From Oscillospiraceae bacterium (GTDB taxonomy: Bacteria > Bacillota > Clostridia > Oscillospirales > Ruminococcaceae): a stretch of 64,000 nucleotides of DNA. A program made the position numbers and the translations under genes. The DNA lies in the NCBI GenBank assembly GCA_017828975.1, contig JAGAJN010000034.1, forward strand, positions 45,033-109,032. Reading direction: 5' to 3'. The notes below the pieces were generated by a model that saw only the letters and a program-made list of their open reading frames with translations, did not search any database and was not told the DNA's origin. Shown here in pieces: positions 36,114 to 44,481 of this stretch. Position 1 is the stretch's first letter, and each line of letters begins with the position of its first letter.

Positions 36114-36564
36114 TTTCTTTTCCTCCCTTGAGCTTTGTTTTGATTATTTCTGCATTCTTGGATATTTTTAATAAGCAGTTATCAAATCGTTGTTTTTCTT
36201 CTTCCGAGATGCCGTCTGTCAGCATTGTAAAGCATTTGTCCCTGACCTCCTTGCAGGCATTGGCGACTGCCGCTGCCTTTTCGGTGCAGATAAGCTTTAC
36301 CTTTCGTCTGTCACCGTTTACCGCTTCTCTGACAAGATAGCCGTTTTTTACCAGCTTTTCGACGTGAAGGGAAACAAGACTTGGCTTTATCATTTTGATG
36401 GAGCATATGTCTTTTGCAGTAAAATGCTCGGGATATTCCGACAGAAAGCTAAGTATTTCCAGGGAAATAAGGGGAATGTTATTTTCTTTGATGATGGGTT
36501 CGCAGTTTTCCTCGTAAATTTCCGCCATATTTCGGAACATTATGAAAATCTCTTCCTGTGTCAC
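36106..36564 (-). CDS. MarR-family transcriptional regulator
   Basis: 152 residues. The winged-helix core is visible (LEILSFLSEYPEHFTAKDI, KPSLVSLHVEKLVKNGYL, DGDRRKVKLICTEK-like wing with NGDRRKVKL). It likely represses itself and the fused ABC exporter gene that follows and overlaps it. Start taken as GTG at 36564, eight bases after AAGGAG; the upstream ATG at 36621 lies inside the promoter and operator region. The effector is unknown. Confidence 0.92.
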   Translation of the reverse strand: MTQEEIFIMFRNMAEIYEENCEPIIKENNIPLISLEILSFLSEYPEHFTAKDICSIKMIKPSLVSLHVEKLVKNGYLVREAVNGDRRKVKLICTEKAAAVANACKEVRDKCFTMLTDGISEEEKQRFDNCLLKISKNAEIIKTKLKGGKENA

Positions 36565-36591
36565 GCTATCATCTCCTTCAAAATAAAATAG

Positions 36592-36640
36592 TTCAATTTT
36601 GAATATTTCAAAGTGTAACATATCAATCGAAATTTGTCAA
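36592..36640 (-). promoter_or_regulatory. Promoter and palindromic operator of the MarR-ABC operon
   Basis: Minus-strand TTGACA (36640-36635), 17-base spacer, TACACT (36617-36612). Palindromes TTTGAATATTTCAAA (36598-36612) and TTCAATTTTGAA (36592-36603) overlap the -10 and start site, fitting MarR autorepression. Confidence 0.75.
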
Positions 36641-36731
36641 TAGTCAGAATAACCGTTTTTATTCTGATAAGACGGTAAACGATTAGTTATTTTGATTTGT
36701 TATTTGTCGGTAATTTCCCCGAAAAATCATC

Positions 36732-36760
36732 TTGCATTACATACAAATATGATGTATAAT
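36732..36760 (+). promoter_or_regulatory. Promoter of the decarboxylase-darA-holB block
   Basis: TTGCAT (36732-36737), 17-base spacer, TATAAT (36755-36760), 52 bases before the ATG. Confidence 0.7.
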
Positions 36761-36811
36761 TATAGTTGACGTGGAACCCAAACTATTTCCCGTTATCGAA
36801 AGGACGATAAA

Positions 36812-38140
36812 ATGACGACCCCTATCTGCGATTTTATAAAAAAATATATCTCCGAAAACCCCCTTCGCCTGCATATGCCCGGGCATAAGGGAAAGGACAT
36901 TTTCCAAAACCCCGTTTCTGCCGCTTATCCATACGATATTACCGAAATAAAGGGTGCGGACAGCCTTTTTGAAGCTTCGGGGATAATTGCCGAAAGCGAG
37001 AAAAACGCCGCTTCTCTTTTTCACACCGCCGAAACGGTCTATTCTGCGGGCGGGTCTACCTTATGTATTCAGACAATGCTTGATATGGTCTGCGGACCGG
37101 GCGGCAGGGCTGTGGCTGTTCGGAACTGTCACCGTGCTTTCGTAAATGCGGCGGCGCTGCTTGACCTGGACGTGACCTGGGTATATCCCGAGTATGATGG
37201 GGGCAGCCTGCTTTCGGGGCGGGTCACGGCGGAAATGGCTGAAAAAGCTATACTTTCGGGGGAAAAGCCCGACTGCTTTTATATGACCTCGCCCGATTAT
37301 CTCGGGAAAATCTACGACGTTCGGGGAATAGCCGAGGTCTGTCACAGGCACGGTGTTCCGCTGATAGTTGACAATGCTCACGGGGCGCATCTGGCGTTTT
37401 TATCGGAAAATATTCACCCCATCGCACTGGGAGCGGATATGTGCTGCGATTCGGGACACAAAATGCTGCCCGTTCTGACAGGCGGGGCATATCTCCATAT
37501 CGGAAACCCGAAATATGTCGGAATGGCAAAGGCGGCAATGAGCAGGTACGGTTCAACAAGCCCGTCCTACCTTATTTTACAGTCGCTGGATATGTGCAAC
37601 AAGTATCTTTCAGAGGGCGGCATTCAGGCTATACGTTCGGCGGCGGATAAGCTGGAATGTCTTAAAAAGGAGCTTTCTGCAGTCTATCGGATAGAGGACA
37701 CCGAGCCTATGCGAATGACCGTTTCACCGCTCAGCTGCGGGCTTTACGGTCATCAGCTGGCGGATATTCTCCGTGAAAGCTGCATTGAATGTGAATATGC
37801 GGACGAAACTCACGCTGTTATGCTGTTTTCGCCCGTTTACGGAGATGAGGAGGCAGCCCGTCTGAAATCGGCAATGGAAAGCGTCCGTATGCCGAGAATA
37901 CTTTTGCAATCTCCCGAATACGAGGGCTATTCTCCGAAAAAAGCTATGAGCATCAGACAGGCGGCATTTGCCCCATCTGAAAGTATTTCCGTTGACAAGG
38001 CGGATGGGAGAATATGCTCGGGAGTGCGCACTGCCTGTCCTCCCGGAGTGGCTGTTATTGTCAGCGGAGAGGTCATTGATAAAGAAACTATAAAAATTTT
38101 AAAAAGGTATAGCATTTTTGATATAAATGTGGTAAAATAG
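36812..38140 (+). CDS. Orn/Lys/Arg decarboxylase family protein (YaaO/SpeA type)
   Basis: 442-residue PLP enzyme of the fold type I arginine/lysine/ornithine decarboxylase family. Seen: N-terminal LHMPGHKGKD, DSLFEASGII, AGGSTLCIQTML, PDYLGKIYDV, LIVDNAHGAHL, and the PLP lysine in CCDSGHKMLPVLTGGAYLH. The C-terminal small domain is short, as in YaaO. In Bacillus this gene heads the same block (yaaO-tmk-yaaQ-holB-yaaT). Product is likely agmatine or cadaverine. ATG follows AAAGGA. Confidence 0.92.
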   Translation: MTTPICDFIKKYISENPLRLHMPGHKGKDIFQNPVSAAYPYDITEIKGADSLFEASGIIAESEKNAASLFHTAETVYSAGGSTLCIQTMLDMVCGPGGRAVAVRNCHRAFVNAAALLDLDVTWVYPEYDGGSLLSGRVTAEMAEKAILSGEKPDCFYMTSPDYLGKIYDVRGIAEVCHRHGVPLIVDNAHGAHLAFLSENIHPIALGADMCCDSGHKMLPVLTGGAYLHIGNPKYVGMAKAAMSRYGSTSPSYLILQSLDMCNKYLSEGGIQAIRSAADKLECLKKELSAVYRIEDTEPMRMTVSPLSCGLYGHQLADILRESCIECEYADETHAVMLFSPVYGDEEAARLKSAMESVRMPRILLQSPEYEGYSPKKAMSIRQAAFAPSESISVDKADGRICSGVRTACPPGVAVIVSGEVIDKETIKILKRYSIFDINVVK

Positions 38141-38179
38141 AATTACGGATAATTCCGACCAAACACGGAGGACTTTTTT

Positions 38180-38503
38180 ATGAAGCTTATTTATGCCATA
38201 GTCAACAACGATGACAGCCAGACCGTTTCGGGAAATCTCACCAAGGAGGGCTTTTTTGCAACAAAGCTTGCTTCTACGGGCGGATTCCTTATGTCGGGGA
38301 ACACTACGTTCCTTATCTGCACCGAAAACGAAAATGTTGACAAGGTAATTGATATTATATCTCACGCTTCCCGCAAAAGGAAGCAGTTTGTTCCGTCTGC
38401 CACAACTATGGGCGTCGGTACATACCAGTCGTTCCCTGTTGAGGTAACAGTGGGCGGCGCAACTATTTTCGTGACCGACATTGAGCGGTTTGAAAAGGTC
38501 TGA
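38180..38503 (+). CDS. darA: Cyclic-di-AMP receptor DarA/PstA (YaaQ)
   Basis: 107-residue PII-like trimer-forming protein that binds c-di-AMP. The start KLIYAIVNNDDSQ, the glycine loop LASTGGFLMSGNTTFL and the end VTVGGATIFVTDIERFEKV match the family along its full length. GGAGG before the ATG. It lies between the decarboxylase and holB, as in other Firmicutes, although tmk, usually just before it, is missing. Confidence 0.96.
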   Translation: MKLIYAIVNNDDSQTVSGNLTKEGFFATKLASTGGFLMSGNTTFLICTENENVDKVIDIISHASRKRKQFVPSATTMGVGTYQSFPVEVTVGGATIFVTDIERFEKV

Positions 38504-38505
38504 AT

Positions 38506-39498
38506 ATGAAGCTGTATGCAAAGGAAAATATTTCCGAAGCAGTTTCGGGAATGCTCAAAAAGGACTGTTTGTCCCACGGCTTTCTGCTGACGGGCAGCGT
38601 CGGGTCGGGGAGGAAAACTGCGGCAAAGCTTATTGCGTCGCACATTCTCTGCGAGCATAAGGAAAAGCCTTGTCTTTCGGGAGATGAGTTTGATGAAAAC
38701 CGTCTTTGCAGGCATTGCAAAAGGATAATCAGCGGGACGCACCCCGATGTTATCTATCCCGAAAGAAGCGGAAAATCCATGCTCTACTCAAAGGAAACGC
38801 TGCAAAATGTCGCCGCTGACGCCTATGTCATGCCCAACGACTGCGACAAGAAGCTGTACATTTTTTCGGACAGTGAGAAGATAGCAAAGGAAAATCAGGG
38901 CGTTCTTCTGAAAATTATCGAGGAACCGCCCGAGCATTGCTGTTTCATTTTTACGGCGCAGTCAAGAGAGGCGCTGCTGCCGACCATGATATCAAGGCTT
39001 ATCTGTATGTCCGTGGCGTGTCCGTCCGAGGAGGAATGCTTTGCGGAGCTGACAGCGAGCGGATTTGCGGAAAATGACGTGATGGCGGCTGTTGACGCAT
39101 TTCATGGGAATATCGGAATGTGCAGAAGCTTTATAGAAACTGCCGAGATTCGGGAAAATGCGGCGGCGGCTTCGGATTTTTCGATGTCGCTGACGGGTTC
39201 CGATGAGTACGGCATGCTGAAAGCCCTTGCTTCGGTGGGGGAGAACAGGGAGCGTCTGAGGAGCGTTATCCTGCTTTGCGTTGACATTCTCAGGGACGGT
39301 CTTGCCCTTCGGACGGGGGGCGGCTGTCTGTCGGGCTGCTGCAAACAGGCTTCGGAGAAGATAGCCTCGCTGTTTTCCTATCAGAAGATAACGGCGGCGC
39401 ATGACTGTTTCCGCAGTACCCTTGAATATCTTGACGCAAACGCCAATGTTCCCGCAGCTGCGGCGGCACTTACGGCGGAGCTTATATCTGTGAAATAA
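38506..39498 (+). CDS. holB: DNA polymerase III subunit delta-prime
   Basis: 330 residues of the clamp-loader family. Seen: SHGFLLTGSVGSGRKTAAK (a P-loop-like segment), a zinc-binding CLSGDEFDENRLCRHCKRI motif, GTHPDVIYPE, the SRC-region equivalent, PNDCDKKLYIFSDSEKIAKENQGVLLKIIEEPPEHC... and then the helical collar domain. Two bases after darA, so cotranscribed. Member of the conserved darA-holB-ricT string. Confidence 0.94.
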   Translation: MKLYAKENISEAVSGMLKKDCLSHGFLLTGSVGSGRKTAAKLIASHILCEHKEKPCLSGDEFDENRLCRHCKRIISGTHPDVIYPERSGKSMLYSKETLQNVAADAYVMPNDCDKKLYIFSDSEKIAKENQGVLLKIIEEPPEHCCFIFTAQSREALLPTMISRLICMSVACPSEEECFAELTASGFAENDVMAAVDAFHGNIGMCRSFIETAEIRENAAAASDFSMSLTGSDEYGMLKALASVGENRERLRSVILLCVDILRDGLALRTGGGCLSGCCKQASEKIASLFSYQKITAAHDCFRSTLEYLDANANVPAAAAALTAELISVK

Positions 39499-39582
39499 TT
39501 AGTAATGTGCGGGACGGGATGCGTCCCATACAAATTATGTATTGTTGAAGTATGTTTCATTTACGAAAGGAAATAAAAAAAT

Positions 39583-40449
39583 ATGACCGAAATTATTGGA
39601 GTCAGATTTAAAAGCGTGGGGAAGATGTACTATTTTTCTCCCGGAAATCTGAAGGTGGACGCAGGAGCGATGGTTATCGTGGAAACGTCCAGAGGTGTCG
39701 AGTGCGGAGAGGTGGTAATGTCCAACCGCATGGTTGAGGACGACAAGGTCACAGCACCTCTGAAAACCGTTATCCGCATCGCCAACGAAAACGATATGAA
39801 GATCATAGCTCAGAACAAGAAAAAGGAACAGGACGCTATGAAAATTTGTCAGGACAAGATCCTTGCCCACAAGCTGGATATGAAGCTGGTGGACGTGGAA
39901 TGTACCTTCGACAACAACAAGCTGCTGTTCTATTTCACGGCGGAAACACGTGTGGATTTCCGTGAGCTGGTAAAGGACTTAGCTTCGGTGTTCCGCACGA
40001 GAATTGAGCTTCGTCAGATAGGTGTCAGGGACGAGGCGAAGATGCTGGGCGGTCTGGGCATATGCGGACGGCCGTTCTGCTGCGCCACATATATCGGAGA
40101 GTTCCAGCCTGTTTCCATAAAAATGGCAAAGGAGCAGGGGCTTTCACTCAATCCCACAAAAATTTCCGGTACCTGCGGCAGGCTGATGTGCTGCCTGAAA
40201 TATGAGCAGGACACCTATGAGGACCTTCTCAGGCATATGCCCAAGGTCGGCGCTTATGTCAAGACGCCGCAGTTCAAGGGCTATGTGGAGGAGATAAATC
40301 TTCTGACGGGCAAGCTGAAGGTCAAGCCCGAAAAGTCGCAGGACCCGCCCGTGGTTTTCGACAAGAACGATGTTGTTACCATTAAGGACGCTGAGATACG
40401 CCTTGACAAGGACGAGATAAGAGCACTTAAAGGTCTTGAAGGAAAGTAA
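39583..40449 (+). CDS. ricT: RicT (YaaT), PSP1-domain protein of the RicTAFY complex
   Basis: 288 residues. The PSP1 core carries the cysteine motifs GICGRPFCCATY and GTCGRLMCCLKYEQ, matching the iron-sulfur-binding partner of RicA and RicF that works with RNase Y in mRNA maturation. The N-terminal VRFKSVGKMYYF and central KLVDVECTFDNNKLLFYFTAE segments are family-typical. GAAAGGA before the ATG. A small hairpin (GGGACG/CGTCCC near 39513-39529) lies between holB and it. Confidence 0.95.
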   Translation: MTEIIGVRFKSVGKMYYFSPGNLKVDAGAMVIVETSRGVECGEVVMSNRMVEDDKVTAPLKTVIRIANENDMKIIAQNKKKEQDAMKICQDKILAHKLDMKLVDVECTFDNNKLLFYFTAETRVDFRELVKDLASVFRTRIELRQIGVRDEAKMLGGLGICGRPFCCATYIGEFQPVSIKMAKEQGLSLNPTKISGTCGRLMCCLKYEQDTYEDLLRHMPKVGAYVKTPQFKGYVEEINLLTGKLKVKPEKSQDPPVVFDKNDVVTIKDAEIRLDKDEIRALKGLEGK

Positions 40450-40466
40450 TTTTTGGAGGTAATTTT

Positions 40467-40667
40467 ATGAAAAAGAATGAAGTCAGCACAATGAGTATTG
40501 TTACAATGATAATGCTTGTTATTTCGATAGCGCTTACTATCATAAATGTTATCGTAATGCTGAAAAACAGCCGCCGTCCCGAGCCTGAGCTGGAGGTTGA
40601 CGATGACTGGGATTTTTCCATTGATGACGACGATTCCGACGCTTACGACGATATTCTGTCCATCTGA
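40467..40667 (+). CDS. Small single-helix membrane protein
   Basis: 66 residues, one membrane helix at about 12-32 and an acidic C-terminus (DDDWDFSIDDDDSDAYDD). No family recognised. GGAGG before the ATG, 17 bases after ricT, and directly followed by the acetyltransferase gene, so it belongs to the operon. Confidence 0.65.
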   Translation: MKKNEVSTMSIVTMIMLVISIALTIINVIVMLKNSRRPEPELEVDDDWDFSIDDDDSDAYDDILSI

Positions 40668-40670
40668 CGC

Positions 40671-41117
40671 ATGGAAACGGCTGTTATCCGTGAACTGACA
40701 AGCAGCGACCTTTGGGGGCTTATGGAGCTTTACACTCAGCTGCATAACAATCCCGTCCCCGAGGACAGCGAGCAGCTTCACAAGCTTTGGGACACCGTTA
40801 TGTCGGATAGAAATCACCATATTATCGGTGCGGAGGTTGACGGGAGGATTGTGTCCTCCTGCGTCTGCATTATTGTGCCGAATCTTACCCACGGGCAGCG
40901 TCCCTATGCGCTTATCGAAAATGTGGTCACTCACGAGGATCACCGAGGGAGAGGGCTTGCGACTGCCTGCCTTGACTATGCAAAAAAGCTTGCCGCCTGC
41001 GAAAACTGCTACAAAATGATGCTGATGACAGGCTCAAAGCAGGAAAGCACTCTTAATTTTTACCGCCGTGCCGGATATAATTCCGAGGATAAGACGGCGT
41101 TTATACAATGGCTTTGA
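40671..41117 (+). CDS. GNAT-family N-acetyltransferase
   Basis: 148 residues. The acetyl-CoA loop is clear (RGRGLATACLDYA), with the strand IVSSCVCIIVPNL before it and FYRRAGYN at the end, the usual GNAT close. No ribosome site was seen; the ATG lies three bases after the preceding stop, so translation is probably coupled. Substrate unknown. Confidence 0.93.
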   Translation: METAVIRELTSSDLWGLMELYTQLHNNPVPEDSEQLHKLWDTVMSDRNHHIIGAEVDGRIVSSCVCIIVPNLTHGQRPYALIENVVTHEDHRGRGLATACLDYAKKLAACENCYKMMLMTGSKQESTLNFYRRAGYNSEDKTAFIQWL

Positions 41118-41129
41118 ATATCTGATATT

Positions 41130-41164
41130 TTCCTCCGCATAACCGTATGCGGGGGATTTTTTTT
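41130..41164 (+). terminator. Terminator of the darA-holB-ricT operon
   Basis: TCCTCCGCAT (41131-41140) with ATGCGGGGGA (41147-41156), then TTTTTTTT. Confidence 0.88.
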
Positions 41165-41193
41165 GGACGGAAAATATTTTTCTGAAAAAAAGA

Positions 41194-41254
41194 TTGAAAT
41201 CCGACGGAAAATGTGGTATAATACATTAGTATGCACAATTGTGTCCGATCGGAC
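41194..41254 (+). promoter_or_regulatory. Promoter followed by two adjoining palindromes
   Basis: TTGAAA (41194-41199), 17-base spacer, TATAAT (41217-41222), then CACAATTGTG (41234-41243) overlapping GTCCGATCGGAC (41243-41254), both perfect. They sit just after the start point and may be an operator or a leader hairpin. Confidence 0.7.
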
Positions 41255-41304
41255 GTTTATATAAATAAATGTATCACCGAAAAATGAAAGGAATGGTAGC
41301 CGTA

Positions 41305-43281
41305 ATGAACAGCGTATGGTTTGTTATAAAGGGCAGCAACAATTTCCATAAGCTGGAGCTTTCAAAAACGCTTCTGCATTTTATTGAATTTGACTTTACA
41401 TATTTCTGGGAGCAATGTATCGAAGCGGGCAAAAACGCAAGAAAATTCGGCAGTCTGCCCGAAAGTCAGCTTTCTATGGCAAAGAATTCCATCTTCAAAT
41501 GCCACCCGTATATTGAGGCAAAGCTCCCCGCAGAGTTCGAGATGATAGCCCTTGACTGCATTATCGAGTTCATTTGTCATTCCGAGAAGATTGGGCTGGA
41601 GGAGCTTTGGAACCGCTGCATTTCTCCGAAAAATTCCTATGAACGGCAGATATTCCGCAGAATTTCCGAATATAAAACCAACAGGGCGATCAATCAGTGG
41701 GTGAACATTGTCCGAATTCAGGAGTATGCCAAGAAGAAAATGGATTTCATTTTCGGAGGCGAGGACAGTTCGCGGCTCAGACCCGAGGATTTCAGAGTCA
41801 GGAAGGATTATTTTGACCTCTGCCTGTCGGTGGCGTCCAACGAGTTTGGTATGACAGCAGAGGAGCTGCCGTATACCAGAGTATGCAATCCTGCGTGTAT
41901 CCCCGATGCGCCCTTTATGCTCAGCAAGGTAGCAAAGGGCATCTACAAGCGGTTTTCGGGAATATTGTCCGAGGCGGAAACGGGATTTTACACACACGCT
42001 ACCGACCCTATGCGTGACCAGATGGCGCTGGACGCTTTTTCGGGGATAAAGAATATGACACGTCCCGCCGAGTTTGAGATGAAGGCGGCGGTGGAAGCGC
42101 TGGAGGATATCCCCGATGAGATATATATCCCAAACAGCTTTAAGGCAGTCATTGACCTGGAATTCGACCTGATGATCGCTAACGGCATTTATATGCAGAA
42201 ATGCGAAAAATGCGAGAGATTTTTCACCAAAACTCCCGATTACAACAAGCCCTACTGCAACAGAGTTTCCCCCAACGGAAAGACCTGCCGTGAGCTTATG
42301 GGCTATGATCCAATGGCTGCAAGGGCGGCAATGTCTGCGCCCAAGGCTGCCGTTCCCGTGCAGGCGGTTTCTCCTTCACCTGCACCCGCCGTGCCGACCG
42401 CACCCGCAGCAGAGGAAAGCTTTTCAGTTATCGGGGACGACGTTAAGAGAAACGATGTTGTACCGGAAAATATACCCGCTCCCGAGCAGCGATACCCTGC
42501 TGCCAGCGCAAGCAAATGGGAGATCTTCGACAAGCCTATCCCAACTATCGACCACCCCGAGCCGGGCAGCACGGAGTTCGCAATGGACGACATTCTCAGC
42601 CAGGCGGAAAGCTTCCTGAATGAGGAAAGCGAAAAGGAACAGGCACCCAGCTTTGACAAGGCGGCAGATGAGCTTACAAGCCGTCTTTCTTCCGAAAGCA
42701 AGCCTGTTTCCGTGCCAGTTCCCGAACCCGAGCCCGAACCCGTTCCCGAGCCTGTTAAGATAATAAGGCAGTCGGAGGTCATGGGGACACCCGATGAACC
42801 GAAGCCGTTCAAGCCGCCTGTTCTGAATGAGGAGGGCGAAGTTATCGTTCCCGCCGAGCTTCCCGAAAAGAAGCCCGAGCCGGAGATAAAGCCTTTCACA
42901 CCGCCTGTTCTGAGCAGGGAGGATATTGAGCCGGAAATGCTGTACAGTGCCGAAAAGCCCACCGTGCCTAAGCCTCAGATGCCTGAACCGAAGCCATTTG
43001 TGCCGCCTGTTATCGGCAGGGAGGAGGCTGCTCCCGTTCCGACGACTATTAGTCCCGAGCTGGAAAAGCGCTGTCAGAAGATGTACAATGCGCTGTACAA
43101 GAAGGTGGGCAAGTCCATGGCTGAGGAGGATTTCAGAGAGTGGTCGCAGTACCTTTCAAATATGAAGCGAAACGTCAAGAACGGTGAAGCTCCCGAAAGC
43201 GACCTTCTCGGATTTATCGAATATTCCGAAAAGACCTACGGTTCCGTTAAGCAGGTCGGCAGACCGAAGAAAAATGCGTAA
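41305..43281 (+). CDS. Unknown protein with zinc-like cysteine motif and proline-rich repeats
   Basis: About 658 residues. A helical N-terminal 290 residues is followed by a four-cysteine cluster (KCEKCERFF, YCNR, GKTC) at about 299-328. The rest is low-complexity: Ala/Pro linker, then acidic and proline-rich parts with three KPFxPPVL/I copies at about 497, 527 and 558, and a short basic C-terminal helical domain (VRPKKNA end). This resembles clostridial DUF6076-type proteins; function unknown. Of several close ATGs, 41305 is used: AAAGGA is 12 bases before it, 41269 has no site. Confidence 0.8.
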   Translation: MNSVWFVIKGSNNFHKLELSKTLLHFIEFDFTYFWEQCIEAGKNARKFGSLPESQLSMAKNSIFKCHPYIEAKLPAEFEMIALDCIIEFICHSEKIGLEELWNRCISPKNSYERQIFRRISEYKTNRAINQWVNIVRIQEYAKKKMDFIFGGEDSSRLRPEDFRVRKDYFDLCLSVASNEFGMTAEELPYTRVCNPACIPDAPFMLSKVAKGIYKRFSGILSEAETGFYTHATDPMRDQMALDAFSGIKNMTRPAEFEMKAAVEALEDIPDEIYIPNSFKAVIDLEFDLMIANGIYMQKCEKCERFFTKTPDYNKPYCNRVSPNGKTCRELMGYDPMAARAAMSAPKAAVPVQAVSPSPAPAVPTAPAAEESFSVIGDDVKRNDVVPENIPAPEQRYPAASASKWEIFDKPIPTIDHPEPGSTEFAMDDILSQAESFLNEESEKEQAPSFDKAADELTSRLSSESKPVSVPVPEPEPEPVPEPVKIIRQSEVMGTPDEPKPFKPPVLNEEGEVIVPAELPEKKPEPEIKPFTPPVLSREDIEPEMLYSAEKPTVPKPQMPEPKPFVPPVIGREEAAPVPTTISPELEKRCQKMYNALYKKVGKSMAEEDFREWSQYLSNMKRNVKNGEAPESDLLGFIEYSEKTYGSVKQVGRPKKNA

Positions 43282-43294
43282 GGAGGCGGTTTGA

Positions 43295-43930
43295 ATGAGA
43301 TTTATCAACGAAAAGACCGCCATCAACGGTCTTGCGGACACTATTATAAAATCGGGCGTCAGCCTTTACAATGCGGTAAAATACATTTATTCCCTCACCG
43401 AGGAGGATTTTTACAATATAAGCATCAAGGACTGTTTGAAGGTCGTATTGAACAATATCACCGACGGGGACAGCTTGCAGACGCTGGGGCTTCGCATCAA
43501 CGAAAAGACCTGTGCTGCAATGTCGGGTCCCGAATACAACAGGATATTGTCCCTGATGGTTTTCAGCTTTGCCGTAAGAGTGCCCATGCTGAAAATTGTC
43601 AAGATAAACGGCGACAGCATGACCGACGACCAGATTTATCAGCTGTACTCCGCCATTATCGCAAAGGGTGCGGCGAATTACAATGATTTCATTAAGGAAA
43701 CATTTCTTGAAACGAAATATCTTGTGAAAAAAGGCAAGCCCGTGCCGCCTTACAGCGCAGAGTGGTACAAGTCATATGTTATGACGAATGTGCCTGCGCT
43801 GGCGGAGATAAATAACAGAAATATGTTTATTCTGGGTGCGGTGGATATGCTGTTTGCCATGTTCTACTCCTGTATGGAGGAGGAGCTGAAAAACAAGCTG
43901 TCCGAGTACATCAACGATACTCCCGTTTAA
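43295..43930 (+). CDS. Hypothetical protein, 211 residues
   Basis: Soluble, mostly helical, without motif or signal that I recognise. AAGGAGG before the ATG and a 13-base gap to the preceding gene put it in an operon with the 658-residue protein and, ten bases on, with shikimate kinase. The C-terminal part (FILGAVDMLFAMFYSCMEEEL) is hydrophobic but not a clear membrane helix. Confidence 0.85.
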   Translation: MRFINEKTAINGLADTIIKSGVSLYNAVKYIYSLTEEDFYNISIKDCLKVVLNNITDGDSLQTLGLRINEKTCAAMSGPEYNRILSLMVFSFAVRVPMLKIVKINGDSMTDDQIYQLYSAIIAKGAANYNDFIKETFLETKYLVKKGKPVPPYSAEWYKSYVMTNVPALAEINNRNMFILGAVDMLFAMFYSCMEEELKNKLSEYINDTPV

Positions 43931-43940
43931 GGAGGACTTT

Positions 43941-44447
43941 ATGAGAACTGTTTATTTGTGCGGCTTTATGGGCTGCGGAAAATCCACGGTCGGAAAGACG
44001 CTTGCCGCTTTGCTGAATATGCCCTTTGTGGATATGGACAGCTATATTGTGGAAAAGGCTGGAATGACTATCCCCGAAATATTTGCGGAAAAGGGCGAGA
44101 AGCATTTTCGTGAGCTGGAAAGCGAGGCAATGCGTGAGCTTGGTCAGGCGGGCGGTGTTATCGCCTGCGGGGGCGGTGCGCTGCTACGTCCGAAAAATGC
44201 GGATATTGCGTCGGAATACGGCATTGCGGTGTATCTTTCGCTGCCCTTTGAGATATGCTACCAACGCATTTCGGGGGACAAAAACCGTCCTATCGCCGCT
44301 TCAAGCACTAAAGAGGAGCTGGAAGCCATTTACAGCGAGAGAGTGCCTGTTTACAGGGAACATTCCGCCGCCGAGATCTCCGCAGAGGGTACGCCCACGG
44401 AAATTGCAATGCGAATTGCGGATATGCTTATGCTGATAGGGGAATGA
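43941..44447 (+). CDS. aroK: Shikimate kinase
   Basis: 168 residues. Phosphorylates shikimate at the 3-hydroxyl in the chorismate pathway. Walker A GFMGCGKSTVGKTLA, shikimate-binding DMDSYI and the FRELESEAM arginine region, ACGGGAL for phosphate, and the lid KNRPIA with R are all present. AAGGAGG before the ATG. The rest of the aro genes are not in view. Confidence 0.96.
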   Translation: MRTVYLCGFMGCGKSTVGKTLAALLNMPFVDMDSYIVEKAGMTIPEIFAEKGEKHFRELESEAMRELGQAGGVIACGGGALLRPKNADIASEYGIAVYLSLPFEICYQRISGDKNRPIAASSTKEELEAIYSERVPVYREHSAAEISAEGTPTEIAMRIADMLMLIGE

Positions 44448-44481
44448 CATTCAGGGGAATAATTAAAAAGGAAAATGTAAA

